Source of the DNA: Arthrobacter sp. ATA002
GTDB taxonomy: Bacteria > Actinomycetota > Actinomycetes > Actinomycetales > Micrococcaceae
Assembly (NCBI RefSeq): GCF_026898095.1
Contig: NZ_CP114015.1
Span: 1,736,001 to 1,800,000, forward strand
Length of the DNA: 64,000 nt
Reading direction: 5' to 3'
In this document: in pieces, positions 37,626 through 45,850 of the stretch
How the letters are laid out: each line of letters begins with the position of its first letter
Numbering within the stretch: the stretch's first letter is position 1
Position numbers and translations under genes: made by a program
Notes under the pieces: model-generated
Database searches by the model: none
Seen by the model: the letters and a program-made list of their open reading frames with translations, nothing else
Told to the model about the DNA's origin: nothing

Positions 37626-38557
37626 TGCCCATTGACGACGTCGTACTGAACTTTTCGCCCGGCTCGCTGGTGATCCTGAACCTGGTCCTGGCCGTCATCA
37701 TCCTCGGGATTGCCCTGGAGGTCCGGCCCTCGGACTTTCGCACCGTGCTGCGCAGCCCGAAAGCGGTGGTGCTGGGCATCGCGGCACAGTATCTGCTGCT
37801 GCCTGCGGTGACAGTCGGCATAGCCCTGGCCCTGAAGGTTCCGGCGTCCATCGCGCTCGGAATGATCCTGGTGGCCTGCTGTCCGCCGGGCGGGATTTCG
37901 AATGTGCTCACCCACCGGGCACACGGTGATGTGGCGCTCTCGGCGTCCATGACGGCGGTGTCGAACCTGGTGGCCATTATCGTGATGCCGCTGAACGTTG
38001 CCTTCTGGGCGGCGCTGAGTCCTTCCACCGCCTCGCTGATGCGCGACTTCTCCCTGGACCGCGGAGGAATGCTGATTCAGGTGCTGCTGATCATCGGAGT
38101 TCCGTTTGCCGTAGGGATGCCCCTGGCCCGCCGCTTCCCGGGTATCACGGACCGGCTCCGGCCCTGGGTGCAGCGGATCGGGCTGATAGCTCTCCTGGCG
38201 TTCATCCTCGCAGGGACGGCAAGCAACCTGGAACCGCTGCGCGAACATCTCGGCACCATCTTCCTGGTGGTGCTGCTGCATGACGCCGTGGCGCTTGCGG
38301 TTGGCTACTGGAGCGCTGCTGCCGTTGGGCTGGATGAAGCCAGCCGCCGGGCCGTCACCTTCGAAGTGGGTGCCCGCAACACCGGGCTTGGGCTCGGACT
38401 GACCCTGACGTTCTTCTCCGGACTGGGCGGCATGGCCATGGTTGCTGCATGGTGGGGGATCTGGGACATCCTGGCCGGATTGCTGCTGGCAGCGTGGTGG
38501 CGGCGGCGGGATGCCCGGCGGGCCTTCGCCGCGGAACCCCGGGAGGCTGCGCAGTGA
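37625..38557 (+). CDS. BASS-family (bile acid:sodium symporter-like) transporter
   Basis: 310 residues with about nine to ten TM helices. The conserved ACCPPGGISNVLTHRAHGDVALS segment matches the sodium/bile-acid symporter fold, as does VGARNTGLGLGL near the end. Bacterial members move bile acids, pantoate, 2-keto acids or other organic anions with sodium. It is coupled at both ends to the FMO gene and the epimerase gene, so it may bring in, or expel, a compound handled by them. Confidence 0.9.
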   Translation: MPIDDVVLNFSPGSLVILNLVLAVIILGIALEVRPSDFRTVLRSPKAVVLGIAAQYLLLPAVTVGIALALKVPASIALGMILVACCPPGGISNVLTHRAHGDVALSASMTAVSNLVAIIVMPLNVAFWAALSPSTASLMRDFSLDRGGMLIQVLLIIGVPFAVGMPLARRFPGITDRLRPWVQRIGLIALLAFILAGTASNLEPLREHLGTIFLVVLLHDAVALAVGYWSAAAVGLDEASRRAVTFEVGARNTGLGLGLTLTFFSGLGGMAMVAAWWGIWDILAGLLLAAWWRRRDARRAFAAEPREAAQ

Positions 38558-39546
38558 ACCGGGTCTGCGTGACCGGCGGCAACGGATTCCTGGGCAGCGC
38601 CGTCGTCGCCCGGCTGGCAGCGGACCCCGGGATCAGCTCCGTCCTGAGCCTGGACATCCGCGAGCCCGCCGCAGACCGGCGGCTCGACGGCGTCGAGTAC
38701 GCACTGGCCGATGTCTGTTCGCCGGAGGTTGGCCGGCTGCTGCAGGCTCACCGGATTGACACCGTGGTTCATTTGGCGGCCATCGTGAACCCGGGCAAGG
38801 ACACCAGCAGGGAGCAGGAGTTCCAGGTGGACGTGGCGGGGTCGCGGAACGTCCTGGCCGCCTGTGTCTCTGCCGGGGTTCGGCACGTGGTTATCTCATC
38901 CTCGGGGGCTGCCTACGGCTACCATCCCGACAATGCACCCTGGCTCACCGAAGGGGATCCGCTGCGCGGCAATGACGAGTTCGCCTACTCCCGGCACAAG
39001 CGGCTGGTGGAAGAGGAGCTCGCCCGGGTCCGCAGCGAGCATCCGGAACTGCAGCAGACGATCTTCCGGATCGGCACCATTCTGGGGGAGCGGGTGCGCA
39101 ACCAGATCACCGCCCTGTTCGATGCACCCCGGCTGCTGCGCGTGGCCGGCAGCGACTCGCCGTTCGTTTTCATCTGGGACCAGGACGTCGCCGACGCCAT
39201 GGTGCAGGCGGTGCTCACCGGCCGCAGCGGCATTTACAACGTGGCCGGCGACGGCGCACTGACGGTCCGCGAGATCGCTACCCTCATGGGCAAGCGGACC
39301 ATCAGCGTGCCGGCCCCGGTGCTGGCCGCCGGGCTGTGGCTGGGACACAAACTGAAGCTGACCGTGCACGGACCGGAGCAGCTGCGTTTCCTGCGCTACC
39401 GGCCGGTCCTGGACAACACGGCGCTCAAGCGGGAGTTCGGTTTTACGCCGTCGCGCACCAGCAGGGAGGCGTTCCTTGAGTTCCGGGCTGCCAGGGACGC
39501 CGCCGCCGCAGATGCCGACGACGACGTCGCTGCCCGCCGCCGCTAG
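38554..39546 (+). CDS. NAD-dependent epimerase/dehydratase-type SDR
   Basis: 330 residues from GTG 38554, overlapping the transporter stop (GTGA). The extended-SDR pattern is clear: VTGGNGFLGSAVVARL (NAD binding), VVHLAAIVNPG, VISSSGAAYGYHPD, and the catalytic Tyr/Lys in FAYSRHKRLVEEE. The C-terminal half has YNVAGDGALTVREIATLMG. It probably acts on a sugar nucleotide or a 3-beta-hydroxy substrate. Its TAG shares the palindromic CTAG with the stop of the convergent sigma-factor gene. Confidence 0.9.
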   Translation: MNRVCVTGGNGFLGSAVVARLAADPGISSVLSLDIREPAADRRLDGVEYALADVCSPEVGRLLQAHRIDTVVHLAAIVNPGKDTSREQEFQVDVAGSRNVLAACVSAGVRHVVISSSGAAYGYHPDNAPWLTEGDPLRGNDEFAYSRHKRLVEEELARVRSEHPELQQTIFRIGTILGERVRNQITALFDAPRLLRVAGSDSPFVFIWDQDVADAMVQAVLTGRSGIYNVAGDGALTVREIATLMGKRTISVPAPVLAAGLWLGHKLKLTVHGPEQLRFLRYRPVLDNTALKREFGFTPSRTSREAFLEFRAARDAAAADADDDVAARRR

Positions 39547-40625
39547 AAGTAGCTCACCCCGTTTGTCTTGAACGGCAGTCCCAGTTCACCGGCCACCTCA
39601 GCCAGCACCTCGGGGCAGAAGAAGTACCATTTCAGCTCCGCGATCAGCGCTGCACCGTGGGCGGTGCGCACCCGGAGGACATCGGCCACCACTTCGGGAA
39701 CCTCCGGCGCGTCCTTAGGGCGCTCCCACAGGAGGATGACGTTCTCCCCACCGAAGTGATGGACCGTCGCCCGGTAGAGTTCGGCGGCATCTGCACCGAA
39801 GGTGTGGGTCATGGACCCGGTGCGGATCTGCTCGTGTCCGGTTTCGCTGACGTTCCCGATCACCTCGGACCGTCCACCCGCGAGGAAGAGGTTCACCATG
39901 GCGTCAATGTCGTAGGCGTTGAAGGCTTCTGCCAGCCGGCGCAGCAGCAGTTCTTGCCCGGCGGGCCGGACTGCGTCCGAGGACCCTGCCAACGATCCTG
40001 CCGGAACTGTAACAGCTGAAGATCCCGAATCGGAGCCGGCATGTGCCGCCTGCAGTGTGGCCCGGCCGCGGTGCAGGGCCGACTTCACGGCACCCTGGGT
40101 CGTCTCCAGCATCCCGGCGATCTCAGCCAGAGGATACGAGAACACATCTTTAAGGACCACGCACGCCCGCTCCCGCGGGGGCAGCAGATGCAGGAGGCGG
40201 CGGAGCGCAGACTCCACGGCCAGGTTCGCCAGCGGATCGGGTGCCCCCTCATCAGGAAGGTCAGGGGCGGATTCAGTCCACTCAAGGGTCACCCGGTTGC
40301 TCCGGCGCAGGGAGTCTATCCAGGTGTTGGTCGCGATCCGGACCAGCCATGCCTGCGTGTTCAGGATGGGTTCGTGCCGCCGGGACGCTTCCTCCAGGGC
40401 CTTGGTCAGTGTTTCCTGCAACAGGTCTTCGGCATCCCACACCGTGGGCGTCAGGCTGCGGCAATACGCGTACACGGAGGCCCGTACGGGCTCCAACGCC
40501 ACCAGGAAGTCGCGCCGGGCCTGCCGCAAATTGTTTCTGTTGTCCGCGAAAGCCGGTGTCTCTGCTGCCGTGCGGGCTTCCACAGCCGCTGCCGTGCCGA
40601 ATTCCGTTGCCGTTTCGAGTGCCAT
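39543..40625 (-). CDS. ECF sigma factor with C-terminal SnoaL-like domain
   Basis: 360 residues from ATG 40625, supported by GAGGGG upstream. Region 2 is visible as SVYAYCRSLTPTVWDAEDLLQETLTKAL and region 4 as LPPRERACVVLKDVFSYPLAEIAGMLETTQGAVKSALHRGR. After a Ser/Ala linker, the last 140 residues (LLLRRLAEAFNAYDIDAMVNLFLAGG ...) form a SnoaL/NTF2-like domain, as in SigG/SigJ-type ECF factors. There it tunes activity in place of a separate anti-sigma factor. No anti-sigma gene is adjacent. The first 40 residues are Ala/Thr-rich and may be partly untranslated. Confidence 0.9.
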   Translation of the reverse strand: MALETATEFGTAAAVEARTAAETPAFADNRNNLRQARRDFLVALEPVRASVYAYCRSLTPTVWDAEDLLQETLTKALEEASRRHEPILNTQAWLVRIATNTWIDSLRRSNRVTLEWTESAPDLPDEGAPDPLANLAVESALRRLLHLLPPRERACVVLKDVFSYPLAEIAGMLETTQGAVKSALHRGRATLQAAHAGSDSGSSAVTVPAGSLAGSSDAVRPAGQELLLRRLAEAFNAYDIDAMVNLFLAGGRSEVIGNVSETGHEQIRTGSMTHTFGADAAELYRATVHHFGGENVILLWERPKDAPEVPEVVADVLRVRTAHGAALIAELKWYFFCPEVLAEVAGELGLPFKTNGVSYF

Positions 40626-40752
40626 TGACGTTTCCCCTCGTTCTCCCCGCCCAAGGCGGTACCTGGATGAAAGCATGGCATTGCGCCATGTCCTCACCCG
40701 GTAGACGCACGGGTACGCCCAAAAGATACGTCGCCAACGGAACAAGCTGTGG

Positions 40753-41019
40753 ATGCGGCAGAATCGGTGCCTGGAACTGCATACGCCACGGCTGCTCCTG
40801 GGCAGCTACCGCCCGGAGGATTTGGCGGCCGCCGTCGTGCACTTTGGCTTTGCCGTGCTGGGCTTGGATCGCATCCGTGCCACCTGCCGGCCGGGCAACG
40901 CCGCGTCGTCCAGGGTGCTGGAGAAGACCGGAATGGTGCTGGAAGCCCGCCTGCCCGCGCACAAGCTGATCCGCGGCCGGTGGGAGGACTCCCTGCTGTA
41001 CGCGATCAGTCCGTCATAA
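40753..41019 (+). pseudogene. GNAT acetyltransferase remnant with internal deletion
   Basis: 88 codons. The first 20 (LELHTPRLLLGSYRPEDLAAA) match the N-terminus of RimJ/RimL-type GNATs. The rest (HFGFAVLGLDRIRATCRPGNAASSRVLEKTGMVLEARLPAH ... GRWEDSLLYAI) match the C-terminal third. About 70-100 residues between them, including the acetyl-CoA-binding motif region, are absent, and the join is in frame. The product should be inactive. The deletion cannot be explained by a single miscalled base. Confidence 0.75.
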
Positions 41020-41028
41020 GGCTGTGGC

Positions 41029-41063
41029 GCGGCTGCTGCAAAGAGGCGGCTGTTGTAAAGTGG
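41029..41063. repeat. Imperfect 17 bp direct repeat in the leuS leader region
   Basis: GCGGCTGCTGCAAAGAGG at 41029-41046 and GCGGCTGTTGTAAAGTGG at 41046-41063 are 17 bases apart and differ at three positions. They lie immediately upstream of the leader peptide. They may be promoter or ribosome-site related, or a local duplication. Confidence 0.6.
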
Positions 41064-41067
41064 AAAG

Positions 41068-41094
41068 ATGAACGCTTTCCTCCTCCTTAGGTAG
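41068..41094 (+). CDS. Leucine-rich leader peptide of leuS
   Basis: ATG at 41068 followed by AAC GCT TTC CTC CTC CTT AGG and TAG encodes MNAFLLLR. It contains three consecutive leucine codons and is preceded by TGGAAAG. It lies 157 bases before leuS and directly abuts two hairpins. This is the layout of a ribosome-mediated attenuator sensing charged tRNA-Leu. Confidence 0.75.
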   Translation: MNAFLLLR

Positions 41095-41144
41095 CCGCGC
41101 ACCGTCCGTGCGCGGCCCAGCCCCTTGCCTGCCGAGGGGCTTTT
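41094..41144 (+). promoter_or_regulatory. Attenuator hairpins controlling leuS
   Basis: First hairpin: GCCGCGCAC (41094-41102) pairs perfectly with GTGCGCGGC (41108-41116) around a five-base loop, beginning at the last base of the leader stop codon. Second hairpin: AGCCCCTT (41119-41126) pairs with GAGGGGCT (41134-41141), followed by TTTT, an intrinsic terminator. Stalling at the Leu codons should disturb the first hairpin and change terminator formation. The exact alternative pairing was not resolved. Confidence 0.7.
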
Positions 41145-41250
41145 GTGTGTCTGGGGGAGAGCGTGACGAAACTTGAGTTTAAGCGGCGGGACCGGCATGG
41201 ACCGGCAACCGCGGATCAACAGGATTTCTTTGAGGACAGAGGCGACAACA

Positions 41251-43749
41251 GTGAGTACGCAGTCACAGACGGATGAGTCTGAAGAGGCCGTATACAGTTT
41301 TGCGGACATTGAGCAGAAATGGCCGGCGGTCTGGGACGATCTCGGTGTTTTTCAGCCCGTCGACGACGGTTCCAAGGAACGCCGCTACGTGCTGGACATG
41401 TTCCCGTACCCGTCCGGTGACCTGCACATGGGTCACGCCGAAGCGTTTGCCATGGGCGACGTCGTTGCCCGGTATTGGCGTCAGCTCGGTTACGACGTGC
41501 TGCACCCGATCGGCTGGGATTCCTTTGGGCTGCCGGCTGAAAACGCAGCGATCAAGAACAACGCCCACCCCAGCGACTGGACGTACCGCAACATTGACAC
41601 CCAGGCGGCGTCGTTCAAGCGCTATGCGATCAGCGTGGACTGGTCCCGCCGCATCCAGACGTCCGACCCGGAGTACTACCGCTGGACCCAGTGGCTGTTC
41701 AAGCGCTTCTACGAGCGTGGCCTGGCCTACCGCAAGAACTCCCCGGTCAACTGGTGCCCCAAGGACCAGACCGTGCTCGCCAACGAGCAGGTCGTCAACG
41801 GTGCCTGTGAACGCTGCGGCACCCAGGTCACTAAGAAGTCGCTGAACCAGTGGTACTTCAAGATCACCGACTACGCCGACCGCCTGCTCGATGACATGGA
41901 GCAGCTCAAGGGCCACTGGCCCGAGCGCGTGCTGGCCATGCAGAAGAACTGGATCGGCCGTTCCGAAGGCGCCCACGTCCGCTTCGTCATCGAGGCCGAC
42001 GGCGGCAAGCCGGCCGAAGAGGTCACCGTCTTCACCACCCGCCCGGACACCCTGGCCGGAGCCACGTTCTTCGTCGTCGCCGCCGATGCTCCGCTGGCGG
42101 TGGAGCTGACCACGGACGAGCACATGGACGCTCTGCTGAACTACCGCGAGCAGGTCAAGGCCCTCTCGGACATCGAACGCCAGTCCACCGAGCGCACCAA
42201 GACCGGCGTGTTCACCGGCCGCTACGCCGTGAACCCGCTCAACGGCGAGAAGCTGCCCGTCTGGGCCGCCGACTACGTGCTGGCCGACTACGGCACCGGT
42301 GCCATCATGGCCGTGCCCGCCCATGACCAGCGCGACCTGGACTTCGCCAGGACCTTCGACCTGCCGGTCAAGGCCGTGCTGGACACCGGCGAAGAAGATC
42401 CCGCCGTGTCCGGCACGGCCACCACCGGCGAGGGCACGCTGATCAACTCCGGGAAACTGGACGGGCTGCCCAAGTCCGAAGCCATCCCGGCCGCCATCGG
42501 GATGCTCGAGGAGCAGGGCACCGGCGAGAAGTTCGTAAACTTCCGCCTGCGCGATTGGCTGCTGTCCCGCCAGCGTTTCTGGGGCACGCCGATTCCGATC
42601 ATCCACTGCGAAAACTGCGGCGAAGTCCCGGTTCCGGATGACCAGCTGCCCGTCACGCTGCCCACCGGGCTGAAGGGCGAAGCGCTGGCTCCCAAGGGCA
42701 CCTCCCCGCTGGCCTCGGCCGAGGACTGGGTCAACGTGGCCTGCCCCACGTGCAACGGTCCGGCTCGCCGCGACACCGACACCATGGACACCTTCGTGGA
42801 CTCGTCCTGGTACTTCATGCGCTTCGTTTCCCCGCACTACACCGACGGCCCGTTCGATCCGGAAGCGGCGAAAAACTGGATGCCCGTGGGCCAGTACGTG
42901 GGCGGCGTCGAACACGCCATCCTGCACCTGCTCTACGCACGCTTCTTCACCAAGGTGGTCCATGACATGGGCCTGCTGGAAACCAGCGAACCGTTCAGCT
43001 CGCTGCTGAACCAGGGTCAGGTCCTCAACGGCGGCAAGGCCATGTCCAAGTCGCTGGGCAATGGCGTGGACCTGGGCCAGCAGCTGGACAAGTACGGCGT
43101 GGACGCCGTCCGCCTGACCATGATCTTCGCGTCCCCGCCGGAGGACGACGTCGACTGGGCGGACGTTTCGCCGTCGGGCTCGGCGAAGTTCCTGGCTCGC
43201 GCGTGGCGCCTGGGGCAGGACATCACCAGCGAACCCGGCGTGGATTTCTCCACCGGTGACAAGAAGCTGCGCTCCCTGACGCACCGCACGGTCGCCGACG
43301 CCACCGAACTGTTGGAGAACAACAAGTTCAACGTGGTGGTGGCCCGGACGATGGAACTGGTCAATGCCACCCGCAAGGCGATCGACTCCGGCGTTGGCGG
43401 AGCGGACCCCGCGGTCCGCGAAGCCGCCGAGGCCGTGGCGGTCATCCTGAGCCTGTTCGCGCCGTACACCGCCGAGGACCTGTGGGCCCAGCTGGGCCGC
43501 CCGGCGTCCGTGGCGAACGCCGGCTGGCCCGCCGTTGACGAAGCGCTGCTGGTCCAGGACACGGTCACCGCCGTCGTCCAGGTGCAGGGCAAGGTGCGCG
43601 ACCGTCTCGAGGTGCCCGCCGACATCAGCGAAGAGGACCTGCGCGAACTCGCGCTGGCGTCCGCGCCGGTGCAAAAGGCACTGGACGGCCGGGACATCCG
43701 CACCGTCATCGTGCGCGCGCCGAAGCTCGTCAACGTCGTTCCGGCGTAG
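41251..43749 (+). CDS. leuS: Leucyl-tRNA synthetase
   Basis: 832 residues from GTG 41251 ([16 protein letters not shown]), the start that matches relatives; upstream in-frame starts fall in the leader. Class I motifs are intact: HMGH in [18 protein letters not shown], and MSKS in [15 protein letters not shown]. The CP1 editing domain is present ([21 protein letters not shown] ... [15 protein letters not shown]). It charges tRNA-Leu in the cytoplasm. Expression is probably controlled by the leader peptide and terminator at 41068-41144. Confidence 0.97.
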   Translation: MSTQSQTDESEEAVYSFADIEQKWPAVWDDLGVFQPVDDGSKERRYVLDMFPYPSGDLHMGHAEAFAMGDVVARYWRQLGYDVLHPIGWDSFGLPAENAAIKNNAHPSDWTYRNIDTQAASFKRYAISVDWSRRIQTSDPEYYRWTQWLFKRFYERGLAYRKNSPVNWCPKDQTVLANEQVVNGACERCGTQVTKKSLNQWYFKITDYADRLLDDMEQLKGHWPERVLAMQKNWIGRSEGAHVRFVIEADGGKPAEEVTVFTTRPDTLAGATFFVVAADAPLAVELTTDEHMDALLNYREQVKALSDIERQSTERTKTGVFTGRYAVNPLNGEKLPVWAADYVLADYGTGAIMAVPAHDQRDLDFARTFDLPVKAVLDTGEEDPAVSGTATTGEGTLINSGKLDGLPKSEAIPAAIGMLEEQGTGEKFVNFRLRDWLLSRQRFWGTPIPIIHCENCGEVPVPDDQLPVTLPTGLKGEALAPKGTSPLASAEDWVNVACPTCNGPARRDTDTMDTFVDSSWYFMRFVSPHYTDGPFDPEAAKNWMPVGQYVGGVEHAILHLLYARFFTKVVHDMGLLETSEPFSSLLNQGQVLNGGKAMSKSLGNGVDLGQQLDKYGVDAVRLTMIFASPPEDDVDWADVSPSGSAKFLARAWRLGQDITSEPGVDFSTGDKKLRSLTHRTVADATELLENNKFNVVVARTMELVNATRKAIDSGVGGADPAVREAAEAVAVILSLFAPYTAEDLWAQLGRPASVANAGWPAVDEALLVQDTVTAVVQVQGKVRDRLEVPADISEEDLRELALASAPVQKALDGRDIRTVIVRAPKLVNVVPA

Positions 43750-43802
43750 GCTGGCGTTCAGGCAGCAACAGGTAACAAACGGGTAAGCGGCACGGGGGAC
43801 AC

Positions 43803-44779
43803 ATGAACGCGGACTGGCTGGAAAAACTGAGCCAGCGAGCGAAACGGGGGCGGCTCCGCGAAGCCGCCCCCGCATCCCGGGTCGGCGTGGTCACCGACTC
43901 TGCCGCCGCACTGCCCGAGAACTGGGCCGCTTCCGCATCAGTGACTGACCTGGTGCGGGTGGTCTCCATGCCGGTCATGATCGGCGACCAGATTTACGGC
44001 GAGGGCACCGACCGCATGATCGGTGCCCTCGCTTTGGCATTGGCGCAGGGATCGGACGTGCGGACTTCCCGGCCCTCGCCGGGGCAGTTTGAGGCGGCCT
44101 ATGCGGAGCTTGCCGCCGCGGGCTGTTCGTCCGTGGTGTCGCTGCATTTGTCCGGCGAACTGTCCGGAACGGTGGACGCCGCCCGGCTCGCGGCCCGCAG
44201 CGCGTCAATCCCCGTGACCGTCATCGACACCGCCAGCGTGGCCATGGGCCTGGGGTTTGCGGTTGCCGCTGCGGCGGAAACAGCGCGCGACGGCGGTTCG
44301 GCGGAGTTGGTCGCGGATGCGGCCCGGGTGGCAGCGGCGTCTGCAAGCATTCTCTTTTATGTCCCGAGTCTGGACCAGCTGCGCCGCGGCGGCCGGATCA
44401 GTGCCGCAGCGGGATGGTTTGGCACCCTTTTTGCGGTGAAGCCGATCCTCGTGGTGCGCGGCGGGAAGATCGTGCCGCTGGAGCGGGTGCGTTCCGCTCC
44501 GCGTGCCCTGCTGCGGCTGACCGAACTGGTGCAGCAGGATATCACCGCCCGGTCCGGACGGGTGCGGGTTGCCGTGCACCACTTCGGCAACGAGGGTGAG
44601 GCCGAGCGCCTGGCTGGGACCATCACCGAGGTTTCCCCGGGGTGGAGCTGACGATCTGTTCGCTGCCCGCCGTCCTCGCAGCCCACGCCGGCTTGGGTGT
44701 CTTGGCGGTGGCGGTGGCCGGGGAAACCTCGGCGCCCCCACACCCCTGGTTCGCCGCCGGTGCCGCCGGTACCGGGTGA
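43803..44779 (+). CDS. DegV-family fatty-acid-binding protein (frame break near 44641)
   Basis: About 325 residues. DegV proteins bind fatty acids and are linked to fatty-acid kinase systems. The core shows VGVVTDSAAALPENW, TSRPSPGQFEAAYAEL, VSLHLSGELSGTVDAARLAA and VIDTASVAMGLGF. FYVPSLDQLRRGGRISAAAGWFGTLFAVKPIL follows. One G restored in the CCGGGG run near 44638-44642 gives EVSPGVELTICSLPAVLAAHAGLGVLAVAV and a stop at 44777-44779, the expected family end. It sits 53 bases after leuS. Confidence 0.9.
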
Positions 44780-44955
44780 GCGGCCGGACGCGGGGCCGTC
44801 CTCAGGCCCCGAAAGTGGTCCGCGCCAGGGATAGCGGCTCGTCCTGTGCGGCTCTGTCCTGCACAGGCAGCCGGAATGCTGCTGTGTGGCAGGTCTTTCC
44901 CTCAGCGGTATTGATGACGGCTTTGCGCGGTCCCGCCCGGGACTAAGTTTTGGGG

Positions 44956-45837
44956 ATGGCAAACCACCGCTGGGAGACTTCCCCGCCCCTGTCCCGGCTG
45001 TCCGTGCCGCGGTCCGGTCCGGCTGAGAGCCAAACCTTCGGCGACGGTGAACCCGCCGATGACCCGGACCTGAAGGGATCACCCACTCGGCATCGGCGTC
45101 GCTGGCTGATGTCTTTTCGTGCTTCGGTTCTCGCAGTCAGTCTGCTCGCGGGCACAGCGGGCGGGCTGGTGCTCTTCAAAGGTGGAGGGCCTCCTGTCCA
45201 GATCGCGAGTGTCGAGCTGGATACCGACCGCTCCGTGTCCCCGGCGGATGAGGGTGCCGAAGCCCGTTCCGCGGCGGACGATTCCGCCGGCCAGGACCAC
45301 GGGGAGGCGCGAGGCGGCGGGGAGGCGGCGGATCCTGCGCCATCGCCGGTTGGGCCGTCGGTCCTTGTCGTCCATGTTGCCGGCGCCGTCACCAGTCCTG
45401 GCGTGGTTCGGGTGCCTTCCGGGAGCCGGAACGCAGATGCCGTGGAGGCAGCCGGCGGGGCAGCGCCGGACGCGGACCTGACGGCCGTAAATCTGGCCGC
45501 TCCGCTGCAGGACGGCATGATGGTGATCGTGCCACGGATTGGCGAGGAGGCGGCGGTGCCGGTGCCGGTGGCTGGTGCGGACGGCGGCGCCGGAGCGCCC
45601 GGCAGTGGTCCTGGAACCGGCATGGATCCGGATTCCGAGCCCGGAGCCTTGGTCAACATCAACACCGCTTCGCTGCAGGAACTCGACGCCTTGCCGCGCG
45701 TCGGCCCCGTGACCGCCGAGCGCATTGTCGCCTGGCGCAACGAGCACGGAAACTTTGCCCGCCCCGAGGACATAGATGCTGTGCCCGGCATCGGCGAAGC
45801 AATGCTGGCCGCACTGCTGCCGCTCATCACGGTTTGA
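44956..45837 (+). CDS. comEA: ComEA-like DNA-binding competence protein
   Basis: 293 residues from ATG 44956 (a TTG at 44950 is also possible). A cytoplasmic basic N-terminus (RHRRRW) is followed by one TM helix (FRASVLAVSLLAGTAGGLVLF). A low-complexity linker, a SLBB domain (VVHVAGAVTSPGVVRVPSGSRNADAVEAAGG) and a C-terminal double helix-hairpin-helix (VNINTASLQELDALPRVGPVTAERIVAWR; DIDAVPGIGEAMLAALLPLI) complete it. It binds incoming double-stranded DNA outside the membrane and hands it to ComEC, encoded 13 bases downstream. Confidence 0.93.
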   Translation: MANHRWETSPPLSRLSVPRSGPAESQTFGDGEPADDPDLKGSPTRHRRRWLMSFRASVLAVSLLAGTAGGLVLFKGGGPPVQIASVELDTDRSVSPADEGAEARSAADDSAGQDHGEARGGGEAADPAPSPVGPSVLVVHVAGAVTSPGVVRVPSGSRNADAVEAAGGAAPDADLTAVNLAAPLQDGMMVIVPRIGEEAAVPVPVAGADGGAGAPGSGPGTGMDPDSEPGALVNINTASLQELDALPRVGPVTAERIVAWRNEHGNFARPEDIDAVPGIGEAMLAALLPLITV

Positions 45838-45850
45838 CTGCTGCCCGGCC

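Noticed and set aside
41263-43875. 870-codon open frame antisense to leuS
   Set aside because: It mirrors the codon periodicity of leuS in high-GC DNA, is His/Gly/Arg-rich without domains, and the sense strand is an undoubted synthetase.
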